From contig OY759217.1 of assembly GCA_963662175.1 (NCBI GenBank), forward strand, positions 7,318,562-7,382,561: a stretch of DNA of 64,000 bases. Direction: 5' to 3'. A model generated the notes under the pieces. It saw only the letters and a program-made list of their open reading frames with translations. It made no database searches and had not been told where the DNA came from. Shown here piece by piece: positions 33,025 through 45,500 of the stretch. This DNA is from Aradus depressus (lineage: Eukaryota > Arthropoda > Insecta > Hemiptera > Aradidae). Each line of letters opens with the position of its first letter. Position 1 is the stretch's first letter. Made by a program: the position numbers and the translations under genes.

Positions 33025-36000
33025 AAGCATGAAGAAGGAGTTGATTTATTCACATATTTAAAATTCAACTGTAAAATCTAAAAGAAAGATATAACTGACG
33101 TGATCTGTCTGGCCCCAACTCTCAACGTTGACTATATCACATATTTAAACTGTAAAATATAAACTGACGTGGTCTGATCGGCCCAAGCATGAAGGAGGAG
33201 AGAACGTTGACTGAAGCTCTTCCCGGGCACAACTCCTGATTTTCGTGGGGGTGGGGATGGATCCCGACATCTTATTGGCTGTTTGTTCCCGCCTAATTTA
33301 CTTCCAGCCAATCACCGATCATCCTTCTTCTAAAAACGACAGGTGTGCTAGCCTGCCTTGCTGTTCATGCAACACCGGATGTAAACAATTATCTGTTTCC
33401 TTCCTTTCCTTTAGATCCTTTGTTCCTTGTTTTCGCTCGGCGAAAAAAGTAGCAGTACCTTTATGCAAGCACAGAATCAACAGGTTTGAGATCAGAAACA
33501 CAAACGAGCACTGATAAGCTTCCACTGGACGTAGACTCAAAAGTGAATAAGCCTCTGGGGTCTAAAGTTCATTTTTGTGGTGTCAAAGTAGAAAAGAGTG
33601 AGGATAAGTCTGTTGTTCCCAAATGGGAACACCGGGCAAAAATGGGTTAATCATTTTATCATACGCCGCGTAGCGTGCTTGCCTACTGTGCTCAAGATTA
33701 GGTTTTTTTCCGGGAAAGGAAAAAATCGTCAGCGATTTCAGTGTGACTCACAGTGTGGTGTCGGGCTCATGTCCATAGAGCTTCGAAAGAGTGCTCTGGT
33801 AGTAGGCGATATGACCTCGTAGTAAGCCCGGGAATGAGTCACAACACCTAACACAAATATCATCGAGAAAATGGTGATTCAGGGAACCTTGAAACATGAA
33901 AAATGTATCTCAGATTTTCGAACGATTTACAATACTTCCTTATTATACTGTAGGTATGAGTAATAAGTTTGTTTTTTAGTTATTATAACTTTACACAATA
34001 TACTTATAAGTTATAACTTATCAGACTTTGTCCAGTAATTTCAACTATTTATATTTTCCGTTGGTTCGAATAGAGAAAATACACATGAAGAGGTTGGTAA
34101 TATGATGTTAAAGGTTTTACGACGTTTTTTTTAGGTCTCAATTTTCATCCGATTTCATCCAAAATCTCTCCACATCTAATTTGACACACGTGACATCTTA
34201 AATAAAGCTTAAGTAGGGCTTATACCAACCACTTTTGTTCAGATCACACATAATCTCCCCAAAGGTGGGGTATGTTGAAGATGGATGTTGAATCCTGCGC
34301 TAGTTACCCCAAAGTCTTTTTAAATTTATTATTAGTTTTACGATCAAAATGCTTTCTTTTGGTGGAGATAAAATAACAAACAATAAAATCTTAGTTTAGA
34401 AATAACGAGCCTTGAACGTTAAACACAATTTGTATGCTATTCTCCACAATAGCACTAATTTAATTATTTTTTGTTTTTCTTCTTAGGACTAATTGGTATT
34501 TAAGTTATTGTTTCTTTCTCTGTGACTTTCTTTTCATTTATCGTAATTTAGCCAAACCCATTATCAAAAATTGAAAGAATCTGTCAACTGCACAATTACA
34601 AATTTTAATACTCAAAAGTTTTGACCCCTCTAATAATAATCTAAAATGGTTATGATCATATTCGAAATTTGATTTAGTGCACTTTTGGTTCTACCTTTTG
34701 ACCTCGAAAAGTCAACTGTCAACCACTCTCATTTAAACTCTATTAATATAGATTTCTTTTTGTTAATGAAAAAAATTTGTGGCATTCAGTACAGAGACAT
34801 TTGTAAATGTTTAACAATTTTATTTGTTTCGACTGTTCAAACAACATAAAACAAATAAATATTACGTCAACCATTTTCGAAAATACCTCCTACATATTTA
34901 TTACTAGTCGGTTTGGAAGCCGGCCGAATCTCTTAGGTTTTTTTATCTGGGAGATAAAACAACCCTTAAGCATGGATTGGTCTTTAGACGATGGCCTTTC
35001 TCGAATCTTTTTGACTTGGTACTCCTTGAAAACTCAAAAAAATATGAGAAAGTTCGGGCAAGAAATGAATCCATCACAACATGGACACAACAATAAATTC
35101 TTATACATGAAGTCCAGTGTTGAGTTGAGCCAGACAGGCCTCTCTGCAGTTTTCTCACCCAATTTCAGAGAATATGGCCCTGATAATGTTGTCTCTAACT
35201 GCTATGGAAAAGCTTTCACCTGTGCGACTTAGTCTCTTCGGATCGACTTCAATCGCCGCCCAATGCGTGAGGTGCAGTCCGGTTGTTGACGAATTGCTGG
35301 TATTAAGGCTAGTAAAGACCCCAATAGAAGATTCCCCAATTCCTGTCCTCATTGAGTCCTCATGAACTTGCACATTAGCCATACTACCATGTTGAGTATA
35401 TATAAATGAATGATTTTACTATATTATCCAAATGCTCACTTCAAAGGCGAAAACTGTAAAAACGATCTTGGTCCAATACTTTTAGGCATTTGTAAAGGAG
35501 TCTGAATAGGCTCCAAATCCGTTTCAAACACAATTTTGACCTAGAGTGGACTTAACCCGTTTCGATCTGCCATTCCTCATTTGTGAAACTCGATTTCTAT
35601 TTTATTTAAAGCTATCATTGCATTGCACATTGCATTCACTTGGTTTTAATATGGGTACAAAAAGTAAGTGTAAACTTCTGTTTCTTTAGGCGAACTTATT
35701 GTTTGGTGACTTGATCAAAATAAAAAGGGACAATTACTGAAGGTTCATCTTAATTTGATCAAACATGGCACGAAAAAGTTTGAAAAGATGATTGATGAAA
35801 AAGACGCCATGATCAGGACAAGCTGAAACATTTAAAAGCGCACTAAAGCTAAAATGATAACAAAAAAAACCCTTCAGAACCTACTCCGGAATATGCCGCT
35901 CATTTCGGACGACCTACATTTCTATGTAAGAACTGTAAGGAAAGTGTTGCATGACTTCAATTTTATATAAAATGTGGAAAGGAAAGAACATATCGTAAGA

Positions 36001-36158
36001 GAGGTGAACATTCGAAAAGATCCCCAATGGATTATTTTGCCCGGTAAGTGCACGAAATATTGATTTTGACTAAATATTAATTTCGAAAATGTCACGAGAA
36101 AAGTTGTGAAAACTGCCGAGTGATTTTTTTGACAAGATGTTCTGCTATAACATATAGA
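33025..36158. other. Intergenic, no gene supported
   Basis: Several short open frames (for example 34807-35232 plus, 35155-35382 minus) overlap on both strands and match nothing I recognise. About 33650-33830 is somewhat GC-rich and could be a short interspersed repeat. TTAACCCATTTTTGCCCGG (complement, ends 33649) begins with TTAA as a piggyBac terminus would. Confidence 0.3.
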
Positions 36159-36552
36159 AGGTTAACAGAAGGTTGATCCACTCGACGAGACCGCCACATC
36201 AGGTACACATGAGTATAGGATGTTTGTAGAACCATGCCTTAGGGTACGTTAGTTGGTCAGGATCGTAACTTAATTGGACACATTTCATAGGAGGTTAACA
36301 GAATGTTGATCCTGTCGACGAGCCCGCCACATCAGGTACACATGAGTGTAGGATGTTTGTAGAACCATGCCTCAGGGTACGTTAATTGGTCAGGATCGTG
36401 ACTTAATTGGACACATTCCATAGGTGGTTAAGAGAAGGTTGATCCTCTCGACGAGCCCGCCACATCAGCCACACATGAGTGTAGGATGTTTGTAGAACCA
36501 TGCCTTAGTGTACATTAGTTGATCAGGATCGTAATATTATTGGACAAATTTT
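36159..36552. repeat. Tandem repeat, three copies of about 133 bp
   Basis: Starts at 36159, 36292 and about 36425. Shared blocks are GAAGGTTGATCC, CGCCACATCAG, ACACATGAGT and TAGGATGTTTGTAGAACCAT. Divergence is a few per cent between units. Confidence 0.9.
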
Positions 36553-37839
36553 GTTCTTAGGGCCTACAGAACAATGGCAGAAAGTTCCTGAAAATTCCCA
36601 AGGTCTGGTCTAATGGAAATGTTCTATAGAGATCTAACGTCTGTTGACACAAGTGTCTTCTTTCATTCCTCTCTAGTCTACTTGCTATATATATTCGAAA
36701 ACCGAAACACCAGTTCTTTCATTGTTTCTCAACACACAGCGGAAAATTGAGCCAGGTGAGATGGAAAATGTTTAATGGATTATAAGTAGAAGAAATAAGT
36801 AATTTTTGCTATTAAACGCGCAATTTTCATAGGAATCACAAACTAAAAGAAAAAAAACTTACGGCTTGCTACAAGATAGGAACCTGGGATGAGAATTACA
36901 TAATCCCCAGTGAATATTAATTATGAATACCTTTCCAAGACTTAAAGAGGGGCCAAATAAGTAGATAACTCAGTGACATGGCTAATATGCATCGTACATA
37001 ATACCAACAGATAAATATATATATATATATATATACAAATTTCTGTATACAAATAAATTATATAAAATATAATGAACCTACACACAGTATTGTGTGTGTA
37101 ATATTACACTTATTTTCATCTTATAATAAAATTTGTATTATCAAAAAAAGTAGTGGTCATAGCATAACTCTTGACATTTTCGAAGGCTTTGAAATGAAAT
37201 ATGAATGATCTTCATACTGAATGTAATAAGAGAACATTTCAAATTTACAACAAAATTATAATTTACAGTTAAATTATTGTGCTGTTTCATAGATAGGTTA
37301 TTGAGCACAAGTGACAATGTCGACGGTACAACAGCAGGTACCTGTTCTATCTTTCATTTTAGGACCAGGTTAAGCTAGCTTATGGTTTTTTTCGCTCCCC
37401 CCTCCTTGGCCATGTCTCTGTGCTTAAGATAGCCTAAAATAACAACTTTAACACTGATAAAAGTAATGTAATTTTCAATCTTCTTATTCACAAACGACCC
37501 TCACATCTTTGTCTTTTTTTTTTTTTAATGTATGATTTTAATCTTAATTTTCATAATAAATTCTAGCCAGGTTGTAAATGTTCCTATCCAAGACATGTTA
37601 AGACCCGCGATGGGTTTGAGAAAATACTCTCTTAACTTATACAGAAACCGGACGACATCATTAAATTTTTAGTTACTTGAATATTTCATGAGATTTCACG
37701 GATTTGAAATTATATGTGGAATACGATGCAGGAACAACAACATACACATAGGCATACACCAACTGGTAACTCACCATGGCCTGTTGCATCACTTCCCTCC
37801 TGCGGAAAGGTGGTCTTATGTACGGTCGTCTTTCCCCGG
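36553..37839. other. Intergenic; SINE 3' shard at 36966-37012 and a TA run
   Basis: AGTGACATGGCTAATATGCA matches the 3' part of the SINE at 29261-29465 and is followed by a (TA)n run at 37016-37034. The rest shows no gene. Confidence 0.5.
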
Positions 37840-38431
37840 GGTGATGTCTGCCGCTGCGACTCTGTCCACAATCCCCCTCTCATCTAGAGGTGCCTTCGGT
37901 TTTCGGTTCCCTTCCTCCTCGGCTCCCCGAGGTGATGCTGCCGCTGCGACTCTGTCCACAATCCCCCTCTCATCTAGAGGTGCCTTCGTTCTTCGGTCCC
38001 CTTCCTCCTCGGCTCCCCGGGGTGATGTCTGCCGCTGCGACTCTGTCCACAATCCCCCTCTCATCTAGAGGTGCCTTCGTTCTTCGGTCCCCTTCCTCCT
38101 CGGCTCCCCGGAATGATGTCTGCCGCAGCGACTCTGTCCACAATCCCCCTCTCATCTAGAGGTGTCTTCGGTCCCCTTCCTCCTCGGCTCCCCGGGGTGA
38201 TGTCTGCCGCTGCGACTCTGTCCACAATCCCCCTCTCATCTAGAGGTGCCTTCGGTTTTCGGTCCCCTTCCTCCTCGGCTCCCCGGGGTGATGTCTGCCG
38301 CTGCGACTCCGTCCACAATCCCCCTCTCATCTAGAGGTGTCTTCGGTCCCCTTCCTCCTCGGCTCCCCGGGGTGATGTCTGCCGCTGCGACTCTGTCCAC
38401 AATCCCTCTCTCATCTAGAGGTGTTTTCCGG
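37840..38431. repeat. Minisatellite, unit about 84-91 bp, about 7 copies
   Basis: Units contain TGATGTCTGCCGCTGCGACT, CCCCCTCTCATCTAGAGGTG and TCCTCCTCGGCTCCCCGG. They are GC-rich unlike the surroundings. Length variants (84 or 91 bp) differ by a 7-bp TTTTCGG/TTCTTCGG block. Both strands are open over long runs because the unit lacks stops; I treat those ORFs as artefacts. Confidence 0.92.
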
Positions 38432-38781
38432 TAACTTCCTCGCTTGTTGAATTATGGCATGGTAAATCTAATGGTAAGATCTCCCCTGTCTTGGTGTCGT
38501 CTGGATTGGCTGAGTGAAGTTTAGCTAGGTTCTTGAGGTTGGCCTGAGCATTTTCATCTAGATTTCTTTTCGATCTAGACGAAATGTTCTGCTTCATCTT
38601 CACTTTCAGCGAAGGAGAGATATCTTGTATTTTCACCAATTTGTTGTTTATTTAAATGACAATAAAATGATTAAATTTGTTTTTCAAGATAGAGCATACA
38701 ATATAACCTAGTTGCACGTTTTAGCTCAAAAGAGCTGTCCGATAACTATAAAAAACACATTATAAGTCCCAATATTTAAAT
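38432..38781. other. Intergenic, nothing recognised
   Basis: A short minus-strand open frame at 38639-38415 has no recognisable motif. Confidence 0.3.
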
Positions 38782-38886
38782 AAAACAAACTTATTTTTTG
38801 AAATATTGTCTATTCCATTAAAGATATTTATAAAAATAAAACTACCGGTTTCGGCCTTACACCATCGTAAGGTCTAGTTATGAACT
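38782..38886. repeat. Diverged single arm of the 20987-21201 palindrome
   Basis: AAAACAAACTTATTTTTTGA through TCTAGTTATGAACT aligns with one arm of the palindrome. On the minus strand it keeps GCCGAAACCGGTAGT but has CTTACGA where the other has CTGACGA. It lies on the 3' side of the minus-strand Penelope-like element once the 39255-41012 repeat is ignored. Confidence 0.75.
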
Positions 38887-39254
38887 AAGTCAGTTTGCAG
38901 AGTGTGACCCCTCCAATACATCTCTGGTGGAAGGTGCCACTTCAATTAGGGAATCCCCCGGCTTAACCGTTTGCTACCTCATGAAATATTTGACAAAACA
39001 CTAATTTTTCTTAATTTACATAAAATAACATCCTTTGACTAATAAGTAAAAAATAAAACTAAAAAACATAACAGATAATAACATATAATATATGTTATAA
39101 TATATATTATATGGAAACCTATAATAATAACAGATAATAACAAACATAGGTATATGTGGAAATAGAACTGGTTCAGGGTGTTAGCAAAGGGGAATAGTTA
39201 AAATAAATTTGGTCATTCATACAAATGTTCCTTTTGGTAGCTTTATTTATTTCT
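38887..39254. other. Possible 3' part of the Penelope-like element
   Basis: Non-coding and AT-rich, lying between the palindrome arm and the next repeat. No motif was identified. Confidence 0.3.
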
Positions 39255-41012
39255 AACTAGCTGACCCGACAGACGTCGTTCTGTCAAAAGCTATTGGACT
39301 GGATTTTTTTTTGTATTTATTTTTTTTACTTGGAACCACATCAATTTCCTACTTAAGAACACCGGGCATCTTAGATAGTATGCGCCTTGCAACTCCGTGC
39401 AACCAGCTATTAAGTTCTTAGGACCGCTGGGCAACACAGATAGTACGTAGTTAGGAACGCAGGGCACCGCAGCTAGTATGTGCCTTGCAACAGCGGATGC
39501 CCTAGGTATTTTGTGCTTAAGAACGCTGGTGAGAGCTATTATTTACCGTGCAACGGTGCACCTTCAAGGTAATACATGCTTAGGAAACCCACCCTATTAA
39601 AATTAGGGCTATTTCCCATCTTTAAGAAAGCTCCATGTGAGATTCATTCAGCCTTAATGGACCCCCGCCCCTCCGTTCCAAAAGGGTCACAGCCAATTTT
39701 TAAATATTGCTTTTGAAACTACTATTTAGGTATATGCTTGCCCCCCCCATACCCCCCTCCCGTTGACAATTTTGAGACGTCACATATCCTTTTTTCGTTT
39801 TTGTCTTTTAAGAATACTACATGTGAAATTCCATGACAATCCGACCATTCGTTAATGAGCTACAACTATTTTATGCTAAGGCCTACCCCCTACCCTCCCT
39901 TTCAAAATGTTGAGATGCCACACACCCTATTTCTTAATTCGGGCTTTAAGAATACTACATGTGAAATTCCATGACAATCCGATCATCTGTTAATGACCTA
40001 TCAGTATCTTTATATTTACGCCTACCCCCACAACTCCCCTCCCTTTTATGACGTCACACACTTTATTTTTCAATTTGACTTTCAAGAATTCGACATGTGA
40101 AATTCCATGACATACCGATCATCCGTTAAAGACCTATCACTATCTTTATATGTAGGCCCCCCCCCCCCCATAACCCCCCCTCCTGTTCAAAATTTTGAGA
40201 TGTCACGTAGCGTATTTTTCAATTTGGCCTTTAAGCATACTACATGTCAAATTCCATGTCAATCCGATCATCCGTTAAAGACCTATCACTATCTTTATAT
40301 TAGGCCTAGCCCCCCCCCCCCCCCTTTCAAATTTTGAGACTTCACACATCCTTTTTTTAAATTTGGATTTTTATAATACTACATGTGAAATTCCATGACA
40401 ATCCGAATATTAGTTAATGAGTTACCGGTATCTTTATACTAAGGCCTACCTCCACAACCCACCCTCCCGTGCAAAATTTAGCCAATCATTTTTAGTAGAT
40501 ATGTAAAAACTGAATAAAACGAAACAGTAAGTAAATTACATAGTTAACAACCAAAGATAAATCGAGGAACTTGCCAGAAGCGAAGATTTAAAAACAATCA
40601 AGAAAATAAAACGCACTAAAAACTGATAACACGCGCTAAAAACTGATGACACACACTAAAAACTGAATAAAACGAAACAGTAAGAGTTGTAATTACGTTT
40701 TATTCAGCCAAGAAAATAACATGCACTAAAAACTGAATAAAACGAAACGGTAAGTAAATGATTTTAGGGTGTCTGATATCGATTCACTTGATCGATTCAT
40801 TGTTCACATCGATCATTACGACCCCAAACATCGATTCTTCGATTAATCTATCTCAGATCGCCATCCCTAGAATTAACAGCTAAGAACTCTTCATAAGAAC
40901 CTTCCTCGGACTTCAACGAATATTTGAAAAAAAAAAATTAGCCGAATTGGTCCAGCCGTTCTCGAGTTTTGCGCTTAACAAAATTTAGCACTCATTTTTA
41001 TTATATAGATTG
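39255..41012. repeat. Dispersed repeat starting CTAGCTGACCCGACAGACGT
   Basis: The start (CTAGCTGACCCGACAGACGT CGTTCTG) and the end (ACTCATTTTTATTATATAGATT) match, from memory, a widespread non-coding arthropod repeat with CTAGCTGACCCGGCA-type start. Inside, 39800-40480 holds five or six units of about 120 bp with TGTGAAATTCCATGACAATC and C-rich tracts, and 40490-40760 has repeats of AAAACTGAATAAAACGAAAC. No protein was seen. Confidence 0.55.
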
Positions 41013-41029
41013 TTCTAAGCTATCAAGTA

Positions 41030-41290
41030 GCCTGCTTTTAGAGCAACAATGGAGATATTTTATGCCTTTAGATGGGTCAAAAGTGTGGCTATTATCGATA
41101 ATGTGAGTCGCGAATGTAGAATGGTTGCCTCGGTTCTTTATTTCGGCTATGTGTTCTTTGATCCTGTCTTTAAAACGACGTCCCGTCTGTCCAATGTATA
41201 ATTGACTGCACGTCGCGCACTCTAAGCTGTAAACTCCGCTTTTATTCTTAATATCTGTTTTGTCCCTACCTCTCTCTATGCACTGGCTTA
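41030..41290 (-). pseudogene. Penelope GIY-YIG endonuclease
   Basis: The minus strand encodes GVYSLECATCSQLYIGQTGR, then RFKDRIKEHIAEIKNRGNHS and FATHIIDNSHTF, the canonical GIY-YIG domain of Penelope-like retroelements, which nicks target DNA. The window of intact frame is about 85 codons. A frame break separates it from the RT. Confidence 0.8.
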
Positions 41291-41552
41291 TGGGATTGAT
41301 AGTTTTAAACCCGATATGAAAACATTCTTTTTTTTAACAATTTACCTACTTTCTCTGAAATTTTTCCGTAATAGGTTAAGCGGACCCATCTATTAGTGGA
41401 GTCTCTATTTAGTTTTTCTAGTTTGGTCAGTTTATTCCTAAAATTATGAGTTTTGACCCTCTTTTAAATTGTATTTATTGTTTTTTGTGGGTAGCTTTTG
41501 TTTTTAGCTATTTCCTTAATGATCTTGATTTCTTTATATTTTGATTGTTGGC

Positions 41553-41945
41553 TCATTGGAATTGTGTAAGCTCTGTGGAACATCGAATAAAAGGCCGCGA
41601 ATTTGAAACTGGAAGGACAGTTAGAAGATGGGTGTATAACAGTATCTGTTGTTTCTCTGTCAATTTTCTGTGAATGCTAAATTCGAATTCGTTGTTATTA
41701 ATTTTGATCTCCAAGTCCAGAAAGTTTATGGTTTGACCTCCTATTTCCAACGTAAATTTTATATTATTGTGAACCTTGTTTACATGATCGAAAAATAAAT
41801 GAATTTGCCTTTCTCTCTTCAAAATATCGTCTACTAAACGCTTCCAAAACAGAATATTACCGTTAAATGGAGACTTCTCTAGAATTTCTCTCTCAATTTT
41901 ATCCATGAATATATCAGCTAACAGGGGAGACAGGCTGGAACCCAT
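41553..41945 (-). pseudogene. Penelope reverse transcriptase, C-terminal half
   Basis: MGSSLSPLLADIFMDKIE (motif B), FWKRLVDDILKR (the YVDD-type catalytic box), and INFLDLEIKINN and IHRKLTE (motifs E and thumb) are in order. The N-terminal half of the RT is absent, since the head-to-head junction lies immediately upstream. Confidence 0.85.
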
Positions 41946-41954
41946 AGCTAGCTG

Positions 41955-42240
41955 ATATATTCATGGATAAAATTGAGAGAGAAATCTCCATTTAACGGTA
42001 ATATTATGTTTTGGAAGCGTTTAGTAGACGATATTTTGAAGAGAGAAAGGCAAATTCATTTATTTTTCGATCATGTAAACAAGGTTCACAATAATATAAA
42101 TTTTACGTTGGAAATAGGAGGTCAAACCATAAATCTTCTAACTGTCCTTCCAGTTTCAAATTCGCGGCCTTTTATTCGATGTTCCACAGAGCTTACACAA
42201 TTCCAATGAGCCAACAATCAAAATATAAAGAAATCAAGAT
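41955..42240 (+). pseudogene. Penelope reverse transcriptase fragment, inverted copy
   Basis: Repeats FWKRLVDDILKRERQIHLFF and TLEIGGQTIN on the plus strand, then jumps over about 30 residues to LLTVLPVSNSRPFIRCSTEL. The deletion removes the FLDLEI region. Confidence 0.8.
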
Positions 42241-42538
42241 CATTAAGGAAATAGCCAAAAACAAAAGCTACCCACAAAAAACAATAAATACAATTTAAAA
42301 GAGGGTCAAAACTCATAATTTTAGGAATAAACTGACTAGAAAAACTAAATAGAGACTCCACTAATAGATGGGTCCGCTTAACCTATTACGGAAAAATTTC
42401 AGAGAAAGTAGGTAAATTGTTAAAAAAAGAAGGTTTTAATATCGGGTTTAAAACTACCAATCAGATAAGCCAGTGCTTAGAGAGAGGTAGGGACAAAACA
42501 GATATTAAGAATAAAAGCGGAGTTTACAGCTTAGAGTA

Positions 42539-45500
42539 AGGGAATCCGCTGAGCGGTCTGCCAGACCCACTGCCTCCTATCCTTTGTTTATGTTCCCCGT
42601 GCCCCGACCTTAGATGGCCTTCCCCTTAGGCCTTCTCCTTCTACCCGGATCACGGGTTGGGGGTCATACGGAACCCCTTGGGTTCTCATGGGTTTTCCCC
42701 CGACATTCCATCTCGGGGTCCGTTGGTGCCACTCGGCCTGACTTGGGTAACTTCGTTTGATACGTGAGTACAACAGATGAGTCATATATCACTGCGTCTT
42801 CCACCTCCCCGAAGTGAAGACCTGGGGTTATCAGTACCCCTCCCGTAGGAATCCCTACCAGACTGCTGACCAGTAGGTAACTTGATAGGCAAAACATCTT
42901 GTCAAACGACGATAATTATCAACAAGGCACGGGACGGACGAAAGTGACAACGGAGAGGCCCATTGTTCCCCCCCTCCTCCCTGAGGCTGCAGTTTTGACA
43001 CCACCGGGGGAGGGGGGGGTAGGGGGGGGTGGGGGGTAGATGAGATAGATGACTCCGGCCAATGACGTGAGAAATTTGCCGGCGAGCATTCCCAAAACAT
43101 CAGCTATTTTAATCCTACTCCTGATTTCTTTATTCTACTTTTCCTGCATTCACCGCAATTTATCTTTTGTGCAGGTCTACATTTTTATTTCCACGTGTAC
43201 TGCTGACGTTCAAACCTGGCACCCATTATTCAAAGATACGTCAAAATCAACTAAAAACTATAGAGAAAAATCCAAAAGGTGAAAGAACCCATGACGATGC
43301 AAATAGAAGTCACTGTCCCCAGTGAGATTACTTTGCATTTCCCGAAGTAAAGGGCTAGCACCCTTACAGCTGAAAGTGCAATTAGGGACGTGTCTTCCCC
43401 CGGCGATAGGCTGGCCAACCTGCAGCCGGCCCGATAAGGTTGAAAACACGCCCTTATTCCAAGGATCCTGACACTAATGTACCCGACGTTCCTTAGCCGT
43501 CCTGTGTTTGAACAATGGGGCCGAAAACTTTCCAACACTTCGTCCGTTTCTCCGATTTTTTTTTTTTTTTTCAACAGTGTATGTTCACGGCGCCCTCTGG
43601 CGATAGGGCCGGAGGCGGTTTACGTGGACCCGGTCAATCACAATTTGTCTCCCTTTTTTTCATCTTCACTTCATAATTAAGGTCGGAGACCTTGGCAACT
43701 ATCTCATAGGGGCCCAAATACCGGTGAAGCAATTTTTCCGACATACCCTTTTTCCTCCACGGGGTGTACACCAACACTAGGCTGACGGCCAGAAATTGAA
43801 CCGGACGGTGGGTGGCGTCATAGATTTTCTTTTGTTTCGCCGGTTGTGCCCCGATTTTTTCGGCAGCCCACTTTCTCACCGACCTTACTCGGTCAATAAA
43901 TTGCTCTACTGTCTCGTCCTTATTCCCCCGGGCGTCTAGGGCGACATCTATGGAGAGAGGGGCCTCCCGTCCGTACACGAGATAGAACGGAGAAATTTTT
44001 GTCGTTTCCTGGAGGGCCGTATTATACGCGAAGGTCACCAAATTTAGAAACGTGACCCAGTCTGACTGGTCAGTACAGACATACATTGATAGCATTGTTG
44101 CTAAAGTGTAATTGAACCTTTTAACTAGGCACGCCGTGGTTTGCGAGGGGCGGCAGCCTAAGCCTTTCAACAGGTGCTGAACTAACTGGGCCGTTAAACA
44201 AGCTCCTTGGTCTGAAATAAGTTCCTTCGGACAGCCATGCTTGGTTATAATCCGGTCGAGTAAAAAGTCAGAGACCTTTACAGCGGTTCCTACCGGAATT
44301 GGCTGGGTTTCGGCCCATCTGGTCGCATAATCGGTAGCCACCACGATGTACTTGTTACTCCCCTGTGACCGAGGGAATGGCCCGAGGAGATCTATCCCGA
44401 TTCTTTCAAACGACTTCCCGACTTTAATTGGTTGTAAAAGCCTTGTGGGGGCTTGGGTCGACCGTTTTCGGGACTGGCAATCATGACATGTTTTCACATA
44501 CTTTTCCACGTCCCGGGCCATGCCCTCCCAAAAATACCTAGTTCGAACCCTGCCCATGGTTTTACTGTACCCCAGGTGGCCGCTCGCAGGGTCGTCGTGA
44601 CACACGATCAGTACGTCACGTGTTAGACCCTTCAGTAATGCTAGAACGGGTTCCAGAGCGCCCTTTAAAAATTGTTTCCTGTACAGCCGCCCGTTTAACA
44701 AGGTATAACTACGGCACTTCCGGACCAGCGATCTGTCGGCGCATCGGGGACTTTCCAGGGCCCGGAGCAGGGGGCCTAGTTCCGGGTCGTCTAACTGTAA
44801 TTTTCTTACATCAGTCCGGTCTAAGGCGAAAATAGGAATTTCGAGCTCGTCACTATTGGTGGTGGGGTCTAAAACGGGGTTTCGTGAGAGACAGTCGGCA
44901 TCAGCGTGTGTTTTCCCTGACTTATGTATTATTTCATACTCGAATTCCTGCAACTTCAGGGCCCATCGTGCCAGTCGTCCATTCACATCCCTCTGGTTTT
45001 TCAACCAACAAAGGGCATGGTGGTCCGTTACAATTTTCGTCTTGTTTCCCCATACGTAGTGCCTGAAATTCGTCATAGCCCAAACTATAGCTAGGCATTC
45101 TTTCTCAGAGACACTGTACCTGGTATCGGCGTCGGCGAGCCTCCTTGAAATAAAAGAAACGGGTCGTGTACCTACGTCGTCAGTCTGTAAAAGCACCGCC
45201 CCCAGGCCCAAATCGGAAGCGTCTGTATGCACTTCAACACTTAATTTTGGGTCAAAATGTCGTAACAGGGGGGCGTTAGTCAGTACATCCTTCAAATTAT
45301 TGAAGGCAGCTTCCTGTTCAGCCCCCCATTCAAATCTGACGTACTTCCGCGTCAATTGTGTTGGGGGGCGTGCAATTTTCGAAAAATCCTTAATGAATCG
45401 CCGGTAATAATTTGCTAGGCCAACAAATGACTGGACACTTTTTACATTTCGGGGGGGGAGGGGGGGGGCGAATCCTGCACTGACTTAATTTTCTCCGGGT

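Larger units (their letters stand above)
41013..42538. mobile_element. Two head-to-head Penelope-like element fragments
   Basis: The minus-strand copy (41945 to 41013) has RT with FWKRLVDDI and a linker, then a GIY-YIG endonuclease. The plus-strand copy (41950 to 42538) repeats the RT start and downstream sequence with a deletion. The two join at about 41948 to make a palindrome of roughly 580-bp arms. The plus copy stops at TACAGCTTAGAGT, where Ty3/gypsy sequence begins. Confidence 0.85.

Noticed and set aside
34807..35382. Overlapping ORFs on both strands near 35 kb
   Set aside because: No motif recognised on either strand and no splice or repeat context, so neither is called a gene.
36159..36552. 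CRISPR-like direct repeats
   Set aside because: Units of about 133 bp are contiguous without spacers and the DNA is eukaryotic; the same reasoning excludes the arrays at 60575 and 37840.
37816..38334. Overlapping ORFs on both strands of the minisatellite
   Set aside because: They are repeat-driven, low complexity, with no start or splice context and no recognisable domain.
44620..45066. Plus-strand ORFs opposite Ty3/gypsy pol
   Set aside because: Shadows of the conserved minus-strand RNase H/integrase frame.
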